Assembly (NCBI RefSeq): GCF_021412625.1
Contig: NZ_JAKCFI010000011.1
Coordinates: forward strand, 210,647 to 274,646
Direction of reading: 5' to 3'
Source: Myxococcus stipitatus
GTDB taxonomy: Bacteria; Myxococcota; Myxococcia; Myxococcales; Myxococcaceae
DNA length: 64,000 bases
Made by a program: the position numbers and the translations under genes. The notes beneath the pieces are model-generated. The model saw only the letters and a list, made by a program, of their open reading frames with translations. It searched no databases and was not told where the DNA came from. Each line of letters opens with the position of its first letter. Position 1 is the first letter of the stretch. Shown piece by piece: positions 31,711 through 41,600 of this stretch.

Positions 31711-32571
31711 TCAGACCAACGAGGCCACGTAGAAGTGCGTCGGCAGGTGGACGACGAGCGCCTCGTGGATCTCCCCGCACACGGCGAGCCCCTCGCGCGG
31801 GAAGATGCCCTTGGGAGGCTCCGCGAAGCGGATGCTGGAGCGGCCGCTGTCGAAGATGGTCGCGGCGGCGGTGTAGTCCCCGACGATGACGGTGCCCGGG
31901 TTGACCATGCGCGCGCGGGCGATGCGCACGCCCATGTCCGCCAGGTCCTTCAGCAGGCTGCCCTGTCCGACGAAGTGCCGGTAGAAGTCCTCCGGGTTCA
32001 TGAGGATGCCGTCGGCGGAACCGCCCACCTGTTCGACGCGGTTGCATGCCGCCAGCAACGAGGCGACCGGCGTCTCGCGTGCCGCCAGGCGGGTGACGCC
32101 CGGCGTCTCCAGCAGACCGCGCACGCGCTCTCCCCCGGCGCCGCGCGCGAGCGCCTGGTTCTCCGCCGTGCACAGGCGCACCAGCAGCCGGTAGTCGATG
32201 AACGTCGCCAGCGCCTCGGGGTCGTCCAGCAGCGCGGGATTGACCTGCACCCACGCCGTGGTCGGCTTGAGCTGCGCCTGGTCCGAGTGGAACTCGAACG
32301 TGGCCTCCTGCCGCAGCTGCGCGTCGATGACGTGCTCGGTGAGCTCCGACTGGGGGCGCGTCTCGTACCAGTACTTGACCCGCGGCTGTTCGGCCTTCAC
32401 GACCTTGAAGAGGCCGCGCACCGCGATGCGGGGCCGGCGCTTGAAGCCCGGGAAGGAGTCCGTGATCGTCGTGGAGAACTCCACGGATGCCTTCGTGCCC
32501 TGCGCGATGACGGCGTTGGCGAAGGCCCGCCCTGGGGACAGCTCCGTCCCCTCGATACCCTTCGTGCTCAT
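31711..32571 (-). CDS. Encapsulin-like HK97-fold shell protein (family 3 type)
   Basis: 286 residues; GGGAG precedes the ATG at 32571. The sequence follows an HK97 major capsid fold without a scaffold or protease region: an extended arm, then WYETRPQSELTEHVIDAQLR, then VNPALLDDPEALATFIDYRL (P-domain helix start), NQALARGAGGERVRGLLETP (spine-helix end), ILMNPEDFYRHF, NPGTVIVGDYTAAATIFDSG and the C-terminal CGEIHEALVVHLPTHFYVAS. No terminase, portal or tail gene is nearby; all neighbours are biosynthetic. HK97-type proteins embedded in biosynthetic clusters have been described as family 3 (natural-product) encapsulins. It would assemble a protein shell around one or more operon enzymes. Cargo and signal are not identifiable from sequence. 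Confidence 0.75.
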   Translation of the reverse strand: MSTKGIEGTELSPGRAFANAVIAQGTKASVEFSTTITDSFPGFKRRPRIAVRGLFKVVKAEQPRVKYWYETRPQSELTEHVIDAQLRQEATFEFHSDQAQLKPTTAWVQVNPALLDDPEALATFIDYRLLVRLCTAENQALARGAGGERVRGLLETPGVTRLAARETPVASLLAACNRVEQVGGSADGILMNPEDFYRHFVGQGSLLKDLADMGVRIARARMVNPGTVIVGDYTAAATIFDSGRSSIRFAEPPKGIFPREGLAVCGEIHEALVVHLPTHFYVASLV

Positions 32572-32636
32572 GACTGCTCCCCTGTCCTGGTGAAGTGGAC
32601 TGCGTGTGTCCGCGGAGTCGAAGACCGCCAGCTGCC

Positions 32637-33674
32637 TCAGATGGGATGCAGGCCCCGGAAGCCGAGCCCCTCGGTCTCCGGGTGGCCGAGCATCAGGTTC
32701 AGGGCGTGCACGGCCGTGCCCGCGGCGCCCTTCATCAGGTTGTCGATCGCCACGTTGACGACGACGCGACCCCGCTCCGCGTCCATGTCGACGGAGAGGT
32801 CGCAGTAGTTCGTCCCCTGCAGCGGACCGGGCTCGGGGAAGGGCGAGGCGCTCGTGTTGGGGCGGATGAGCCGCACGAAGGGCTTCTCGCGGTAGGCCAT
32901 CGCGAGGGCGCGCAGCGGCTCGCTCTCGTCCATGGGCCGGGTGGTGAAGCCGTGCACCGTCGCGAGGATGCCGCGCACGCTCGGGACGGCCGTGGCGCTG
33001 AAGTGCACGCTCGGGCGCGTCCCCGTGAATCGCTCGACGACGTCCTCGACCTCACCTGTGTGGCGGTGCCCCACCGGCTTGTAGCAGCGCAGCGCGGAGG
33101 CCCGCTCGGGGTGATGGGAGGCCCGGTCCGGCGTGGCGCCCCCTCCGGAGGAGCCCGTCTTGGCATCGACGACGAGCTCCGGCTTCACCAGCCCCGCGCG
33201 CACCAGGGGGAGGATTCCCAGCAACGCGGCGTGGGCCATGCATCCGGGCACCGCGACGTAGCGAGCCCTGGCGAGCTCCCCAGGCGTCCATTCAGGCAGG
33301 GCGTAGACGAACCCCGGCACGTCCGCCGGCCGCGGGTGCTTCTTGTACCAGCGCTCGTGCGCCGCCGGGGCCAGCCGGAAGTCCGCGCTCAGGTCGATCA
33401 CCCGGCCCGCGCGCTCCCGCACCCGCGCCCAGCGGGCGATGAGCCCGCCCTGGGGCATGCAGCTCAACAGCAGATCACACGGCTCCAGCGCGTCGTGAGG
33501 GGCGAAGCGCAGCGAGCTCAGCCCGCGCAGGTTCGGATGCGGATAGTCGAGCCGCTTGCCCGCGAACTGGTCCGACGTGGCCTGCACCACCTCCACGCCC
33601 GGGTGCGCCAGCAGCAGCCGCAACAGCTCGCCGCCCGTGTACCCCGCGGCTCCCAGGATGGCCACGCGCGTCAT
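32637..33674 (-). CDS. lysY: LysY-like acyl-phosphate reductase (ArgC family)
   Basis: 345 residues. Rossmann motif GAAGYTGGELLRLLLAHP at residues ~8-25; catalytic Cys in VAVPGCMAHAAL near residue 144; the late His region GHRHTGEVED near residues 205-214. Family: N-acetyl-gamma-glutamyl-phosphate/LysW-aminoadipyl-phosphate reductases. With LysX, LysZ and a LysW-type carrier it would reduce the side-chain acyl phosphate on the carrier to an aldehyde with NADPH. That aldehyde is the logical acceptor for the transketolase encoded upstream. Start overlaps the ligase stop (ATGA). Confidence 0.85.
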   Translation of the reverse strand: MTRVAILGAAGYTGGELLRLLLAHPGVEVVQATSDQFAGKRLDYPHPNLRGLSSLRFAPHDALEPCDLLLSCMPQGGLIARWARVRERAGRVIDLSADFRLAPAAHERWYKKHPRPADVPGFVYALPEWTPGELARARYVAVPGCMAHAALLGILPLVRAGLVKPELVVDAKTGSSGGGATPDRASHHPERASALRCYKPVGHRHTGEVEDVVERFTGTRPSVHFSATAVPSVRGILATVHGFTTRPMDESEPLRALAMAYREKPFVRLIRPNTSASPFPEPGPLQGTNYCDLSVDMDAERGRVVVNVAIDNLMKGAAGTAVHALNLMLGHPETEGLGFRGLHPI

Positions 33675-34516
33675 GGGTGCACCGCCATGACGTGGTCGGC
33701 GATGAGCTCCGGAAGGGGAACCCGGGTGGTCTCGATGCTTCGCGCGAACTCCACGCAGTGGTTGAGCTCGTTCACCAGGACCTCCCCGTCGCGCGTCTCG
33801 AGGAGGTCCACGGCGGCGATGTCCACGCCCACGGCCGCCGCCGCGCGCTCGGCGAGCTTCGCGTGCGACTCCGGCACTTCGTACCGTTCCGGGACGGCGC
33901 CTCGCGCGGTGTTCGTCACCCAGTGCTCCGAACGACGACGGATGCCGCCCACCGTCCGGCGACCCATCACGTAGACGCGCAGGTCATAGCCGGGCTTGTC
34001 GATGTACTGCTGCACGAGCGCCACGTGCTCCGAGGCGCCCCCGGTCTCGAAGCGCATCTGCATGAGGCCCTCGGCCGCGCTGCGCCCGTCGACGCGCGCG
34101 ACCATGCGCCCCCACGAGCCCACCGCCGGCTTCGTCACCACGGGGTAGCCCCGCTGTTCGATCTCCGCCACGCAGGCCTCCTCCTCGAAGCCCGCGAAGG
34201 ACCAGGGCATGGGCACGCCCTGCGCCGCCAGCGCCAGCTGGGTGAGGATCTTGTCCCCACACGTGGCGATGGCCCGCGCGCTGTTCATCACGCGCGCGCC
34301 CTTCACCTCGAGGATCGCCGCCAGGTAGCGGGAGCGGGTGAGGGACATGCTGCGCATCAGGACGGTGTCCCCGCCCGGCCAGCGCTGCGCGTCCAGCGAC
34401 AGCACCAGGTCCGAGTCCTGGTGGAGCCCGACGGCGCAGTCCCTCCTGCGGAGCGCCTCGAGGATCATCCGTTCCTCCACGCGCAGCCGGGTATAGACGA
34501 GGTCGATCTTCTTCAT
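33671..34516 (-). CDS. lysX: LysX/ArgX-like ATP-grasp ligase for the amino-group carrier
   Basis: 281 residues of RimK/LysX-type ATP-grasp fold: MKKIDLVYTRLRVEERMILE at the N-terminus, KPAVGSWGRMVARV near residues 130-143 (ATP-binding strand and loop), and the metal-binding NELNHCVEFARSIETT near residues 250-265, which mirrors the NEVNH...TT motif of LysX. It would attach the alpha-amino group of glutamate or 2-aminoadipate to the C-terminal Glu of the carrier protein encoded 18 bases upstream. Which amino acid is used cannot be decided by eye. Confidence 0.85.
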   Translation of the reverse strand: MKKIDLVYTRLRVEERMILEALRRRDCAVGLHQDSDLVLSLDAQRWPGGDTVLMRSMSLTRSRYLAAILEVKGARVMNSARAIATCGDKILTQLALAAQGVPMPWSFAGFEEEACVAEIEQRGYPVVTKPAVGSWGRMVARVDGRSAAEGLMQMRFETGGASEHVALVQQYIDKPGYDLRVYVMGRRTVGGIRRRSEHWVTNTARGAVPERYEVPESHAKLAERAAAAVGVDIAAVDLLETRDGEVLVNELNHCVEFARSIETTRVPLPELIADHVMAVHP

Positions 34517-34534
34517 GGGGGCGGGATGGGGTGA

Positions 34535-34729
34535 TTACTCGCCCCAGTCCTCCTCGACCTCGGGAGCCTCGGCCAGGCGCAGGGGCCCCAGGCCCACCAC
34601 CTCCAATTCGGCGGAGCAGCCCCCGCAGGTGATGACCTCTCCCTCCAGGTAGTGGTCTCCGAGGATCTCGAAGGCACACGTGGGACAACCATTCACTCCC
34701 GCGCCATCCGTGGGCTTTTGCAGTTCCAT
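34535..34729 (-). CDS. lysW: LysW/ArgW-type amino-group carrier protein
   Basis: 64 residues. Two CxxC pairs (CPTC near residues 15-18 and CGGC near 35-38) form the zinc ribbon, and the C-terminus is EEDWGE, matching the conserved EDWGE tail whose last Glu carries the substrate through its gamma-carboxyl. The acidic surface (many Glu/Asp) is typical, giving the basic-surfaced pathway enzymes a docking site. The start overlaps the transketolase stop (TGATG). This protein protects the alpha-amino group so the side chain can be phosphorylated, reduced and extended without cyclising. In secondary metabolism such carriers serve unusual amino acids such as the diaminodihydroxyheptanoate of azabicyclic compounds. 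Confidence 0.9.
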   Translation of the reverse strand: MELQKPTDGAGVNGCPTCAFEILGDHYLEGEVITCGGCSAELEVVGLGPLRLAEAPEVEEDWGE

Positions 34730-35736
34730 CAGTTCTTCCTCGTGGACAGTGAAGCGAGAACGCGTTCGGCCACCGCCGCGCCGTCGAGCCCGTGGCCGCG
34801 CAGCAGCGATTCATGGGAGCCCGCGAGCGGGTCATAGCGGTCCTGGATGCCGACGCGGAGCACCCGCCGGCCGAGTCCGTGGGCGCACACCGTCTCGCAG
34901 ACCGCGCCGCCGAGTCCGCCGAGGATGGTGTGTTCCTCCACCGTGACGAGCAGCCGCGTGCGCTCCGCCGTCTCCAGCACCGCCGCCTCGTCGAGCGGCT
35001 TGAGGGTGTGCATGTTCACGACGCGCGCCGATACGCCCTGGGCCTCCAGGCGCTGGGCGGCCTCCGTCGCCACGCAGACGCCCACCTCGCCGTGGGCGAT
35101 CAACCCCACATCGGAGCCCTCCCGGAAGCAGAGCGCGCGGCCGAGCATGAAGCCGTCCCGGGGGGCATCCAGGCGACTCACCCGGTTGCGGCCCAGCCGC
35201 ATGTAGACGGGGCCCGCGTGGTCGAGCATCGCGCGCGTGGCGAGGAGGGTCTCGAGCCCGTCGGCGGGAGAGAAGACCATCATCCCTGGCATGGCCCGGA
35301 GGATGGCCAGGTCCTCGATGGCGTGGTGCGTGGGCCCGAAGAAGGCGCCAGAGACGCCGCCGTAATCGCAGACGAGCTTCACGTTGGCCCGGGGATAGGC
35401 CATTGCCAGCCGGACCTGCTCGCACGCTCGCATCGCCCCGAAGGGCGCGAACGTATGCGCGAAGACGACATGGCCCACGTGGGCCAGGCCGCAGGCCATG
35501 TCGAGCATCGTGGCCTCGCAGATGCCCAGGTTGAAGTAGCGGGCCTTGTGGCGCGCCTCGAAGGGATCTCCCCCACCGCCCAGGTCCGCCTCCAGGAGCA
35601 CGGGCCGCGGGTCCTGCTCGGCGAGGCGCGCGAGCGCGTGCCGGAAGATCTGCCGGTTGGAGAGCTTGGGGTTCTCCCGGAGCCAGGCTTCGGGAGCGGT
35701 GGCGAGGTCGGCGCCGCTCGTCTGGGGGGCGTTCAA
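34729..35736 (-). CDS. Transketolase, C-terminal half (pyrimidine and C domains)
   Basis: 335 residues from a TTG at 35736 that overlaps the preceding stop (TTGA), with GAGAGG upstream. It contains the Pyr-binding domain, with the region LADLGGGGDPFEARHKARYF-like near residues 48-70 (LLEADLGGGGDPFEA), GICEATMLDMACGLAHVGHV near 72-91, and the C-terminal domain with EEHTILGGLGGAVCE near residues 275-289. Together with the next protein upstream it makes a two-subunit thiamine-diphosphate enzyme, as is common in actinobacterial and archaeal transketolases. Within LysW-type secondary pathways such an enzyme adds a two-carbon ketol unit to the carrier-bound aldehyde. Confidence 0.85.
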   Translation of the reverse strand: MNAPQTSGADLATAPEAWLRENPKLSNRQIFRHALARLAEQDPRPVLLEADLGGGGDPFEARHKARYFNLGICEATMLDMACGLAHVGHVVFAHTFAPFGAMRACEQVRLAMAYPRANVKLVCDYGGVSGAFFGPTHHAIEDLAILRAMPGMMVFSPADGLETLLATRAMLDHAGPVYMRLGRNRVSRLDAPRDGFMLGRALCFREGSDVGLIAHGEVGVCVATEAAQRLEAQGVSARVVNMHTLKPLDEAAVLETAERTRLLVTVEEHTILGGLGGAVCETVCAHGLGRRVLRVGIQDRYDPLAGSHESLLRGHGLDGAAVAERVLASLSTRKN

Positions 35737-36599
35737 GGAACCTCTCCCATGGAGGCGAGCGCGCGCTTGAGTTGCTCGGGTGAGAAGACCGCGTAGTGAG
35801 GCCCCTTGCCCTTGAACATGGGGACGCCGGCGCCCTTCTGGGTCCTGGCGATGATGGCGCGTGGCGTCGTCCCACCCGGGGCCTCCAGCGCCGCGCAGAG
35901 CGCGCGCAGGTCGTGCCCGTCCACCTCGAGCGTCTCGAAACCGAACGTGAGCAACCGCTCGTTCAGCGCGGACTGCGACAGGATGTCTTCGGTAGGGCCA
36001 TCGTTCTGTCCACCGTTCCTGTCGATGATCACTGTCAGGTTGGACAGACGGTGATGCGAGGCGACCTGCAGGGCCTCCCAGTTCGAACCCTCGCCCATCT
36101 CGCCATCTCCACAGATGACATACACACGGTTGGTCAATCCCTTGAGTCTGTATCCCAGCGCCAGGCCTGTACCCAGACCCAATCCATGTCCCAGGCTCCC
36201 GGTGGAAAAATCCACGCCCGGTACCCTGGCATTCACATGTCCCGTGAAGATGCTTCCTTCCGCGTTGTAGCGCTGCACGAGCTCCTCTGAGTCGAAGAAG
36301 CCAAACGCGGAGAGGGCCGCGTACAGGCCCGCCGCGGCGTGTCCTTTCGACAGGATGAGATGGTCGCGGCCCTCCCAGTCAGGTTCTCTGGGATTGATTC
36401 GCATGACGCGCCCCAGCAGCGCCGTGAGGATTTCCGCCAGGGAGAGCGACCCTCCGAGGTGACAACCCGACGCGGTGGCCGCGAGCCGCACGGTGAGCCA
36501 CCTGATACGTCGTGTCTGTGCTCGTAGCGAGTCCAATCCATCCTCGGATGGGGACTCGAGCCGCGCGTCTGCTATTGCTGCAATCGTCGAGCGGATCAT
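35733..36599 (-). CDS. Transketolase, N-terminal half (thiamine-diphosphate domain)
   Basis: 288 residues from the ATG at 36599; ATG 36647 and TTG 36677 lie upstream in frame but show no ribosome site. ThDP-binding motif GDGEMGEGSNWEALQVASHH near residues 163-182 (the GDG...N form), STGSLGHGLGLGTGLALG near 130-147, and LSKGHAAAGLYAAL near 83-96. First gene of the operon; forms the heteromeric transketolase with the overlapping downstream gene. Expected to transfer a two-carbon ketol group from a sugar phosphate or hydroxypyruvate. Confidence 0.85.
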   Translation of the reverse strand: MIRSTIAAIADARLESPSEDGLDSLRAQTRRIRWLTVRLAATASGCHLGGSLSLAEILTALLGRVMRINPREPDWEGRDHLILSKGHAAAGLYAALSAFGFFDSEELVQRYNAEGSIFTGHVNARVPGVDFSTGSLGHGLGLGTGLALGYRLKGLTNRVYVICGDGEMGEGSNWEALQVASHHRLSNLTVIIDRNGGQNDGPTEDILSQSALNERLLTFGFETLEVDGHDLRALCAALEAPGGTTPRAIIARTQKGAGVPMFKGKGPHYAVFSPEQLKRALASMGEVP

Positions 36600-36792
36600 G
36601 GTTCGCGGGGTGCGAAGCAATTCTTGGTTTTGGATTTTCGCCCGCATTTCTATAAAAAACGAAAGAAGACTCGTCAATGTGTGTGACTGAGCGCGGATGT
36701 GAAAACAGAATACGACATTGTCTGGTCCGTGAGAAAGTGTTAGGGAATTTGCCGCAAAACATATCCATTCAAGGAAAACACGGGAGCATTGA
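36600..36792. promoter_or_regulatory. AT-rich divergent promoter region of the biosynthetic cluster
   Basis: 193 bases between the split-transketolase operon and the acyl-AMP-ligase gene. It is conspicuously AT-rich (runs such as TATAAAAAACGAAAG and GGAATTTGCC) in a roughly 70% GC genome, as expected for the promoters of both arms. I do not see a perfect inverted repeat or a convincing consensus box. GGGAG lies six bases before the ATG at 36793. Confidence 0.55.
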
Positions 36793-38475
36793 ATGGCTGG
36801 AAATTTCTACAATGCCGTCGCGCGAGCAAAGGGGCCTGCCTGGCGTCTCGAAGGCTGGTGGCGCGACGAAACCGTGGTCGATGATCTCTACCGCGCGATC
36901 AAAAGCCATCCGGACAAGACGGCGATCGTCGCGGCTCGGTACTTTTCCAGGGACATCACTCGCATCAGCTACGCCGAGCTCGGGATGTATATGGATCGCT
37001 TCGCGGGCGCGCTCCTCGAGCTGGGCGTTGGACGCGAGCAGGTGGTCGCGGTGCAGCTGCCCAACTGGTGGCAGTTCACCGCGCTGGCGCTGGCGTGCGC
37101 GCGCATCGGCGCGGTGCTCGCGCCCATCCCTCCCGACTATCGACGCAGGGAGGTGGAGTTCATCCTCGGGAGGACCGAGGCGCGCATGTACATCGGGCCG
37201 GCGACCTGGACCGGGTTCTCACACCGCGACATGCTCCAGGAGGCGGCGCCGGCGCTCCCGGCCCTTCGCCATCGCGTCTTCCTCGGCGCCGGGAGCGGCC
37301 TGGCGGAGGGTGAGCTCGACTTCGACGCGCACTTCGTCGCCCACCGGTGGGAGGAGCGTCATCCCTCCAGTCGCCTGGATGGACTGACGGCCCGGGCGGA
37401 CGACGTGTTCAACATCCTCTATACGTCCGGGACGACTGGCGAACCCAAGGGCGTGGTCCATTCGTACAACACCAACTACGCCATCACCCGGGCGCTCAGT
37501 GACACGATGCGACTGGGAGGGGAGGACGTCATCTCGCTGCCGAGCCTCCTCACCGCGTCGAGTGGCTTCACCTATCTCTTCCAGATGCCGCTCCTGCTCG
37601 GGGCGACGGCTGTCTATCTGGACGTGGCGGATCCCGACTTCCACCTCAAGCTCATCGAGGAGCACGGGATTTCGTTCATGTACGCGATCCCCACGTACTA
37701 CCTGAACATGCTCTCGGCGCAGAAGCGCCGACCGCGGAAGGCGGGCACGCTCAGATGTCTGGCCACCGGCTCGACGCCCGTCCCGCCCCACCTCATCGCC
37801 GAGGCGCGGGACGTGTTCGGGGTGCGCCTGCACACGCTCTGGGGCATGACGGAGAACGGCGCCGTCACCCTCACGCGGCACGAGGACCCCGACGACTGGC
37901 CCGCCCACAGTGACGGCGCGCCCGTGCCGTGGATGGAGGTGAAGATCGTCCCGGCCACCACCGAGGACGGCTCGCCGTTCCCTGACGGCGCGGGGCGGCT
38001 CGTCGTCCGTGGGGCGAGCCAATGCCTGGGCTACTTCCTGCGTGAGGATGTCTACCAGGCGTGTCTGGATTCAGAAGGTTGGTTCGATACCGGTGACCTG
38101 GCGCGTGATGACGGGCGCGGTGGCATCCGTATCGTCGGACGGCTCAAGGACATCATCTTCCGGCATGGAATGAAGATTCCAGTCGTGGAGGTCGAATCGG
38201 CGCTGTATGCACATCCGAAGGTGCGCGAGGTCGCCGTCGTGGCCCACGCGGATGATCGCATTGGTGGTGAGCGTGTGTGCGCCGTCGTGGTGCCCCGGGA
38301 CGAGGCACCTACCCTCAATGAGTTGCGAGACCACCTGCGCAAGGCCGGTATGTCCGTGTCCTACTGGCCGGACCGCCTGGAACTGATTTCAGAGATGCCG
38401 AAGACGCCCTCCGGGAAGATCCGGAAGTTCCTCCTGCGCGAGCGCCTGAAGGAGGGTCCCGCCAGCACGGCCTGA
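36793..38475 (+). CDS. Acyl-AMP ligase / acyl-CoA synthetase (ANL superfamily)
   Basis: 560 residues. ANL motifs: A3 LYTSGTTGEPKG near residues 212-223, WGMTENGAVTL near 350-360 (A5), GWFDTGDLARDD near 425-436 (A7), GRLKDIIFRHGMKI (A8) and the catalytic Lys in KTPSGKIRKFLL near residues 537-548 (A10). Closest in feel to cyclohexanecarboxylate/medium-chain acid CoA ligases. As the first gene before an NRPS that begins with a C domain, it probably activates a carboxylic acid starter and loads it on the stand-alone carrier protein at 52.1 kb for the first C domain. That partner choice is inference. Confidence 0.85.
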   Translation: MAGNFYNAVARAKGPAWRLEGWWRDETVVDDLYRAIKSHPDKTAIVAARYFSRDITRISYAELGMYMDRFAGALLELGVGREQVVAVQLPNWWQFTALALACARIGAVLAPIPPDYRRREVEFILGRTEARMYIGPATWTGFSHRDMLQEAAPALPALRHRVFLGAGSGLAEGELDFDAHFVAHRWEERHPSSRLDGLTARADDVFNILYTSGTTGEPKGVVHSYNTNYAITRALSDTMRLGGEDVISLPSLLTASSGFTYLFQMPLLLGATAVYLDVADPDFHLKLIEEHGISFMYAIPTYYLNMLSAQKRRPRKAGTLRCLATGSTPVPPHLIAEARDVFGVRLHTLWGMTENGAVTLTRHEDPDDWPAHSDGAPVPWMEVKIVPATTEDGSPFPDGAGRLVVRGASQCLGYFLREDVYQACLDSEGWFDTGDLARDDGRGGIRIVGRLKDIIFRHGMKIPVVEVESALYAHPKVREVAVVAHADDRIGGERVCAVVVPRDEAPTLNELRDHLRKAGMSVSYWPDRLELISEMPKTPSGKIRKFLLRERLKEGPASTA

Positions 38476-38637
38476 CGCAGGTTGAATTCCTGTCTTCGAG
38501 AGTGGCCCGCCGTCTCCAGGCGACGGGAGTGGTTGTCTATTGTCTGTCTTTTCAACGCAACGCGTTTCCCGACGGGCTTCCAGCCTCCTCCTCGCCAGGG
38601 AGGGTGCTCCTGCCCGGTTCGGCACAGGCAAGTCGAC

Positions 38638-41600
38638 ATGAACATGCGCGAAGTCCAGCCATCGGCAGATCGTGTTTCGCAGGCCGCTCCCCAGCCGGTC
38701 CGGTCGAGGTCGGGGGGGACGCCGGCCCGGCGGGCTCCGCCGTTGCTGCCGGTGTCGCGTGACCAGGCGCCGCCGCTGTCCTTCGCGCAGCAGCGGTTGT
38801 GGTTCGTCGATCAGCTCGCCCCTGGGAGCCACGCGTACAACGTCATCCCCTATGCGCGACTGAGGGGGCCGCTCGACGTGGGCGCCCTGGAGCGGAGCCT
38901 GGCGGAGGTCATCCGTCGGCACGAGGCGCTGCGCACGAGCTTCGTCCGGGTGGAGGGGCGGCCGGTCCAGCGGATCTCCGCGGAGCTGGGGTTCCGGCTC
39001 CCCGTGGAGAGCCTCGAGTCCCTCCCGGAGGGGGAGCGGGAGGCGGAGGCGCGGCGTCAGGCGGAGGAGGAGGCGCGGCTTCCGTTCGATCTGGAGAAGG
39101 GCCCCCTGGTGAGGGCCCGGCTGTTGCGCGTGGGGGCCGAGGACCACGTGCTGTTGCTCACGTTGCACCACGTCATCAGCGACGTCTGGTCGCTGGGGGT
39201 GGTGGAGCGGGAGCTGACCGAGCTGTATGGCGCCTACTCCCGGGGTGCGGAGCCAACGCTCGCGGACCTACCCGTCCAGTACGCGGATTACGCGACGTGG
39301 CAACGCGAGTGGCTGCAGGGCGAGGTGCTCGAGGAGCAGCTCGCGTGGTGGAAGCAGCGACTGGCCGGGGCACCGCCAGCGATGGAGCTGCCGACGGACA
39401 GACCCCGGCCGCCCCTGCAATCCGCGCATGGCGCCGTGCTGCGAGTCATGCTGTCGCCAGCGCTCTCCGGCGCGGTGAACGGGTTCAGCCGGAAGCAAGG
39501 CGTCACACAGTTCATGACGCTGCTGGCGGGCTTCCATGCGCTGCTGGCGCGCTACAGCGGACAGAGTGACCTGGTGGTGGGGATGCCCATCGCCGGACGC
39601 AACCGGCGCGAACTGGAGGGGCTGGTCGGCTTCTTCGCCAACACGTTGCCATTGCGCGTGGATGGGAGTGGCGCGGAGAGTTTCCGGGAGTTGTTGGGCC
39701 GAGTGCGAGAGGCGTGCCTGGGGGCCTATGCCCACCAGGACCTGCCGTTCGAGCAGCTGGTGGATGCGTTGCAACCAGCGCGCGACCTGAGCCGCTCGCC
39801 GCTCTTCCAGGTGATGTTCGTCCTCCAGGGGGCGATGCCCTATGCCGCCCTGGAGCTGCCCGGAGTCTCCGCGACGGAGTTCGTCGTGGAGCCTGGCGTG
39901 TCTCGCTTCGACATCACGTTGTCGGTGCGGGAGACGCCGGAGGGGTGGCTGTGCATCTGGGAATACAACACCGACCTGTATGACGAGGGGACGGTGTCGA
40001 GGATGGCGGGGCACTACGAGAGGTTGTTGGAGGAGGCGGTGGGGAGGCCGGAGGAGAAGCTGTCGGCGTTGCGGTTGATGGGGGAGGAGGAGAGGCGGAG
40101 GGTGGTGGAGGAGTTCAACGCGACGCGGGTGGAGTACGCGGAGGCGGGGGGTGTGCACGAGCTGTTCGAGGCGTGGGCGAAGCGGACGCCGGAAGCAGTG
40201 GCGGTGCGGTTGGGGGAGGAGCGGCTGACGTACGGGGAATTGAATGAGAAGGCGAACCGGCTGGCGCACCACTTGAGAGGGCAGGGAGTGGGGCCGGACG
40301 TGAGAGTGGGTTTGTGCGTGCGCCGCTCGCTGGAGTTGGCGGTGGGGGTGCTGGGGATTCTGAAGGCGGGAGGGGCGTACGTGCCGTTGGACCCGGCGTA
40401 CCCGGCGGAGCGGCTGGAGCGGATGCTGGAGTCGTCGGGCGCGGAGGTGGTGCTGACGCAGCGGGGGTTGGAGGGGGCGCTGCCGGGAGGAGGGGCGAGG
40501 CGTGTGTACCTGGACGCGGACACGGGGAAGTGGGCGAGGAGGAGCAAGGCGAACCCGAGGCCGCTGGGGGGGAAGGGAGCGCTGGCGTACGTCATCTACA
40601 CGTCGGGGTCGACGGGGACGCCGAAGGGGGTGGCGATGGAGCACGGGCCGCTGCTGAACATGCTGCGGTGGCAGGTGGCGAGGGAGGTGGTGCCCGGGGG
40701 GAGGACGCTGCAGTTCTCAGCGCTGAGCTTCGACGTGAGCTTCCAGGAGATGTTCTCGACGTGGGGAGGTGGAGGGGAGCTGGTGCTGATTCCGGAGGAG
40801 CTGAGGCTGGAGGGGAGGGGGCTCTTGGAGGAGATGGAGAGGAGGGGAGTGACGAGGCTGTTCCTGCCCTTCGTGGCGCTGCAGAACCTGGCGGAGGTGT
40901 CGCAGAGGGAAGGGGTGGTGCCGAGGTGTTTGAGGGAAGTCATCACGGCGGGGGAGCAGCTGAGGGTGACGCCGGCGCTGAGGGGGATGATGGGGAGGAT
41001 GGAGGGGTGCGTGCTGGAGAACCAGTACGGGCCGACGGAGACGCACGCGGCGACGGCGTACCGGTTGGAGGGGAGTCCGGAGACGTGGCCGGACCTGCCA
41101 GGGATAGGGAAGCCCATCGCGAACGCGAGGGTGCACCTGCTGGATGGGAATGGAGAGCCGGTGCCGGTGGGGGTGGTGGGAGAGGTGTACGTGGGAGGGG
41201 CTGGGTTGGCGAGGGGGTACCTGGGGCAGGAGGAGATGACGAGGGAGAGGTTCCAGGAGGACCGCGTCGGGGAGGAGGAGGGAGGGAGGCTGTACCGGAC
41301 GGGGGACTACGCGAGGTACCGGAGTGACGGGAGCCTGGAGTTCCTGGGGCGGCGCGACGCGCAGGTGAAGGTGAGGGGCTTCCGCATCGAACTGGCGGAG
41401 GTGGAGGCCGCGCTCGCCAGGCACCCCGCCGTGAAGGACGTCGTGGTCGTGGCGAGGGAGAGCGGCGCTGGTGGGAAGCGGCTGGTGGCCTACGTGGTGC
41501 CGGGTGCGTCCCACGTGCTCGAGATCGCGGCGCTCAAGACCTTCCTCAAGGAGACGCTGCCCGAGTACATGGTGCCTTCGGCTTTCGTGCGCCTGGAGGC

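Noticed and set aside
31711..32571. Prophage capsid gene
   Set aside because: The fold is HK97-like, but no other phage gene is present and the gene is embedded in an overlapping biosynthetic operon, so an encapsulin-like shell is the better call.
39268..41117. Long open frames antisense to A1, repeated antisense to A3
   Set aside because: They arise from the identical 1,460-base tract and have no protein-family resemblance.
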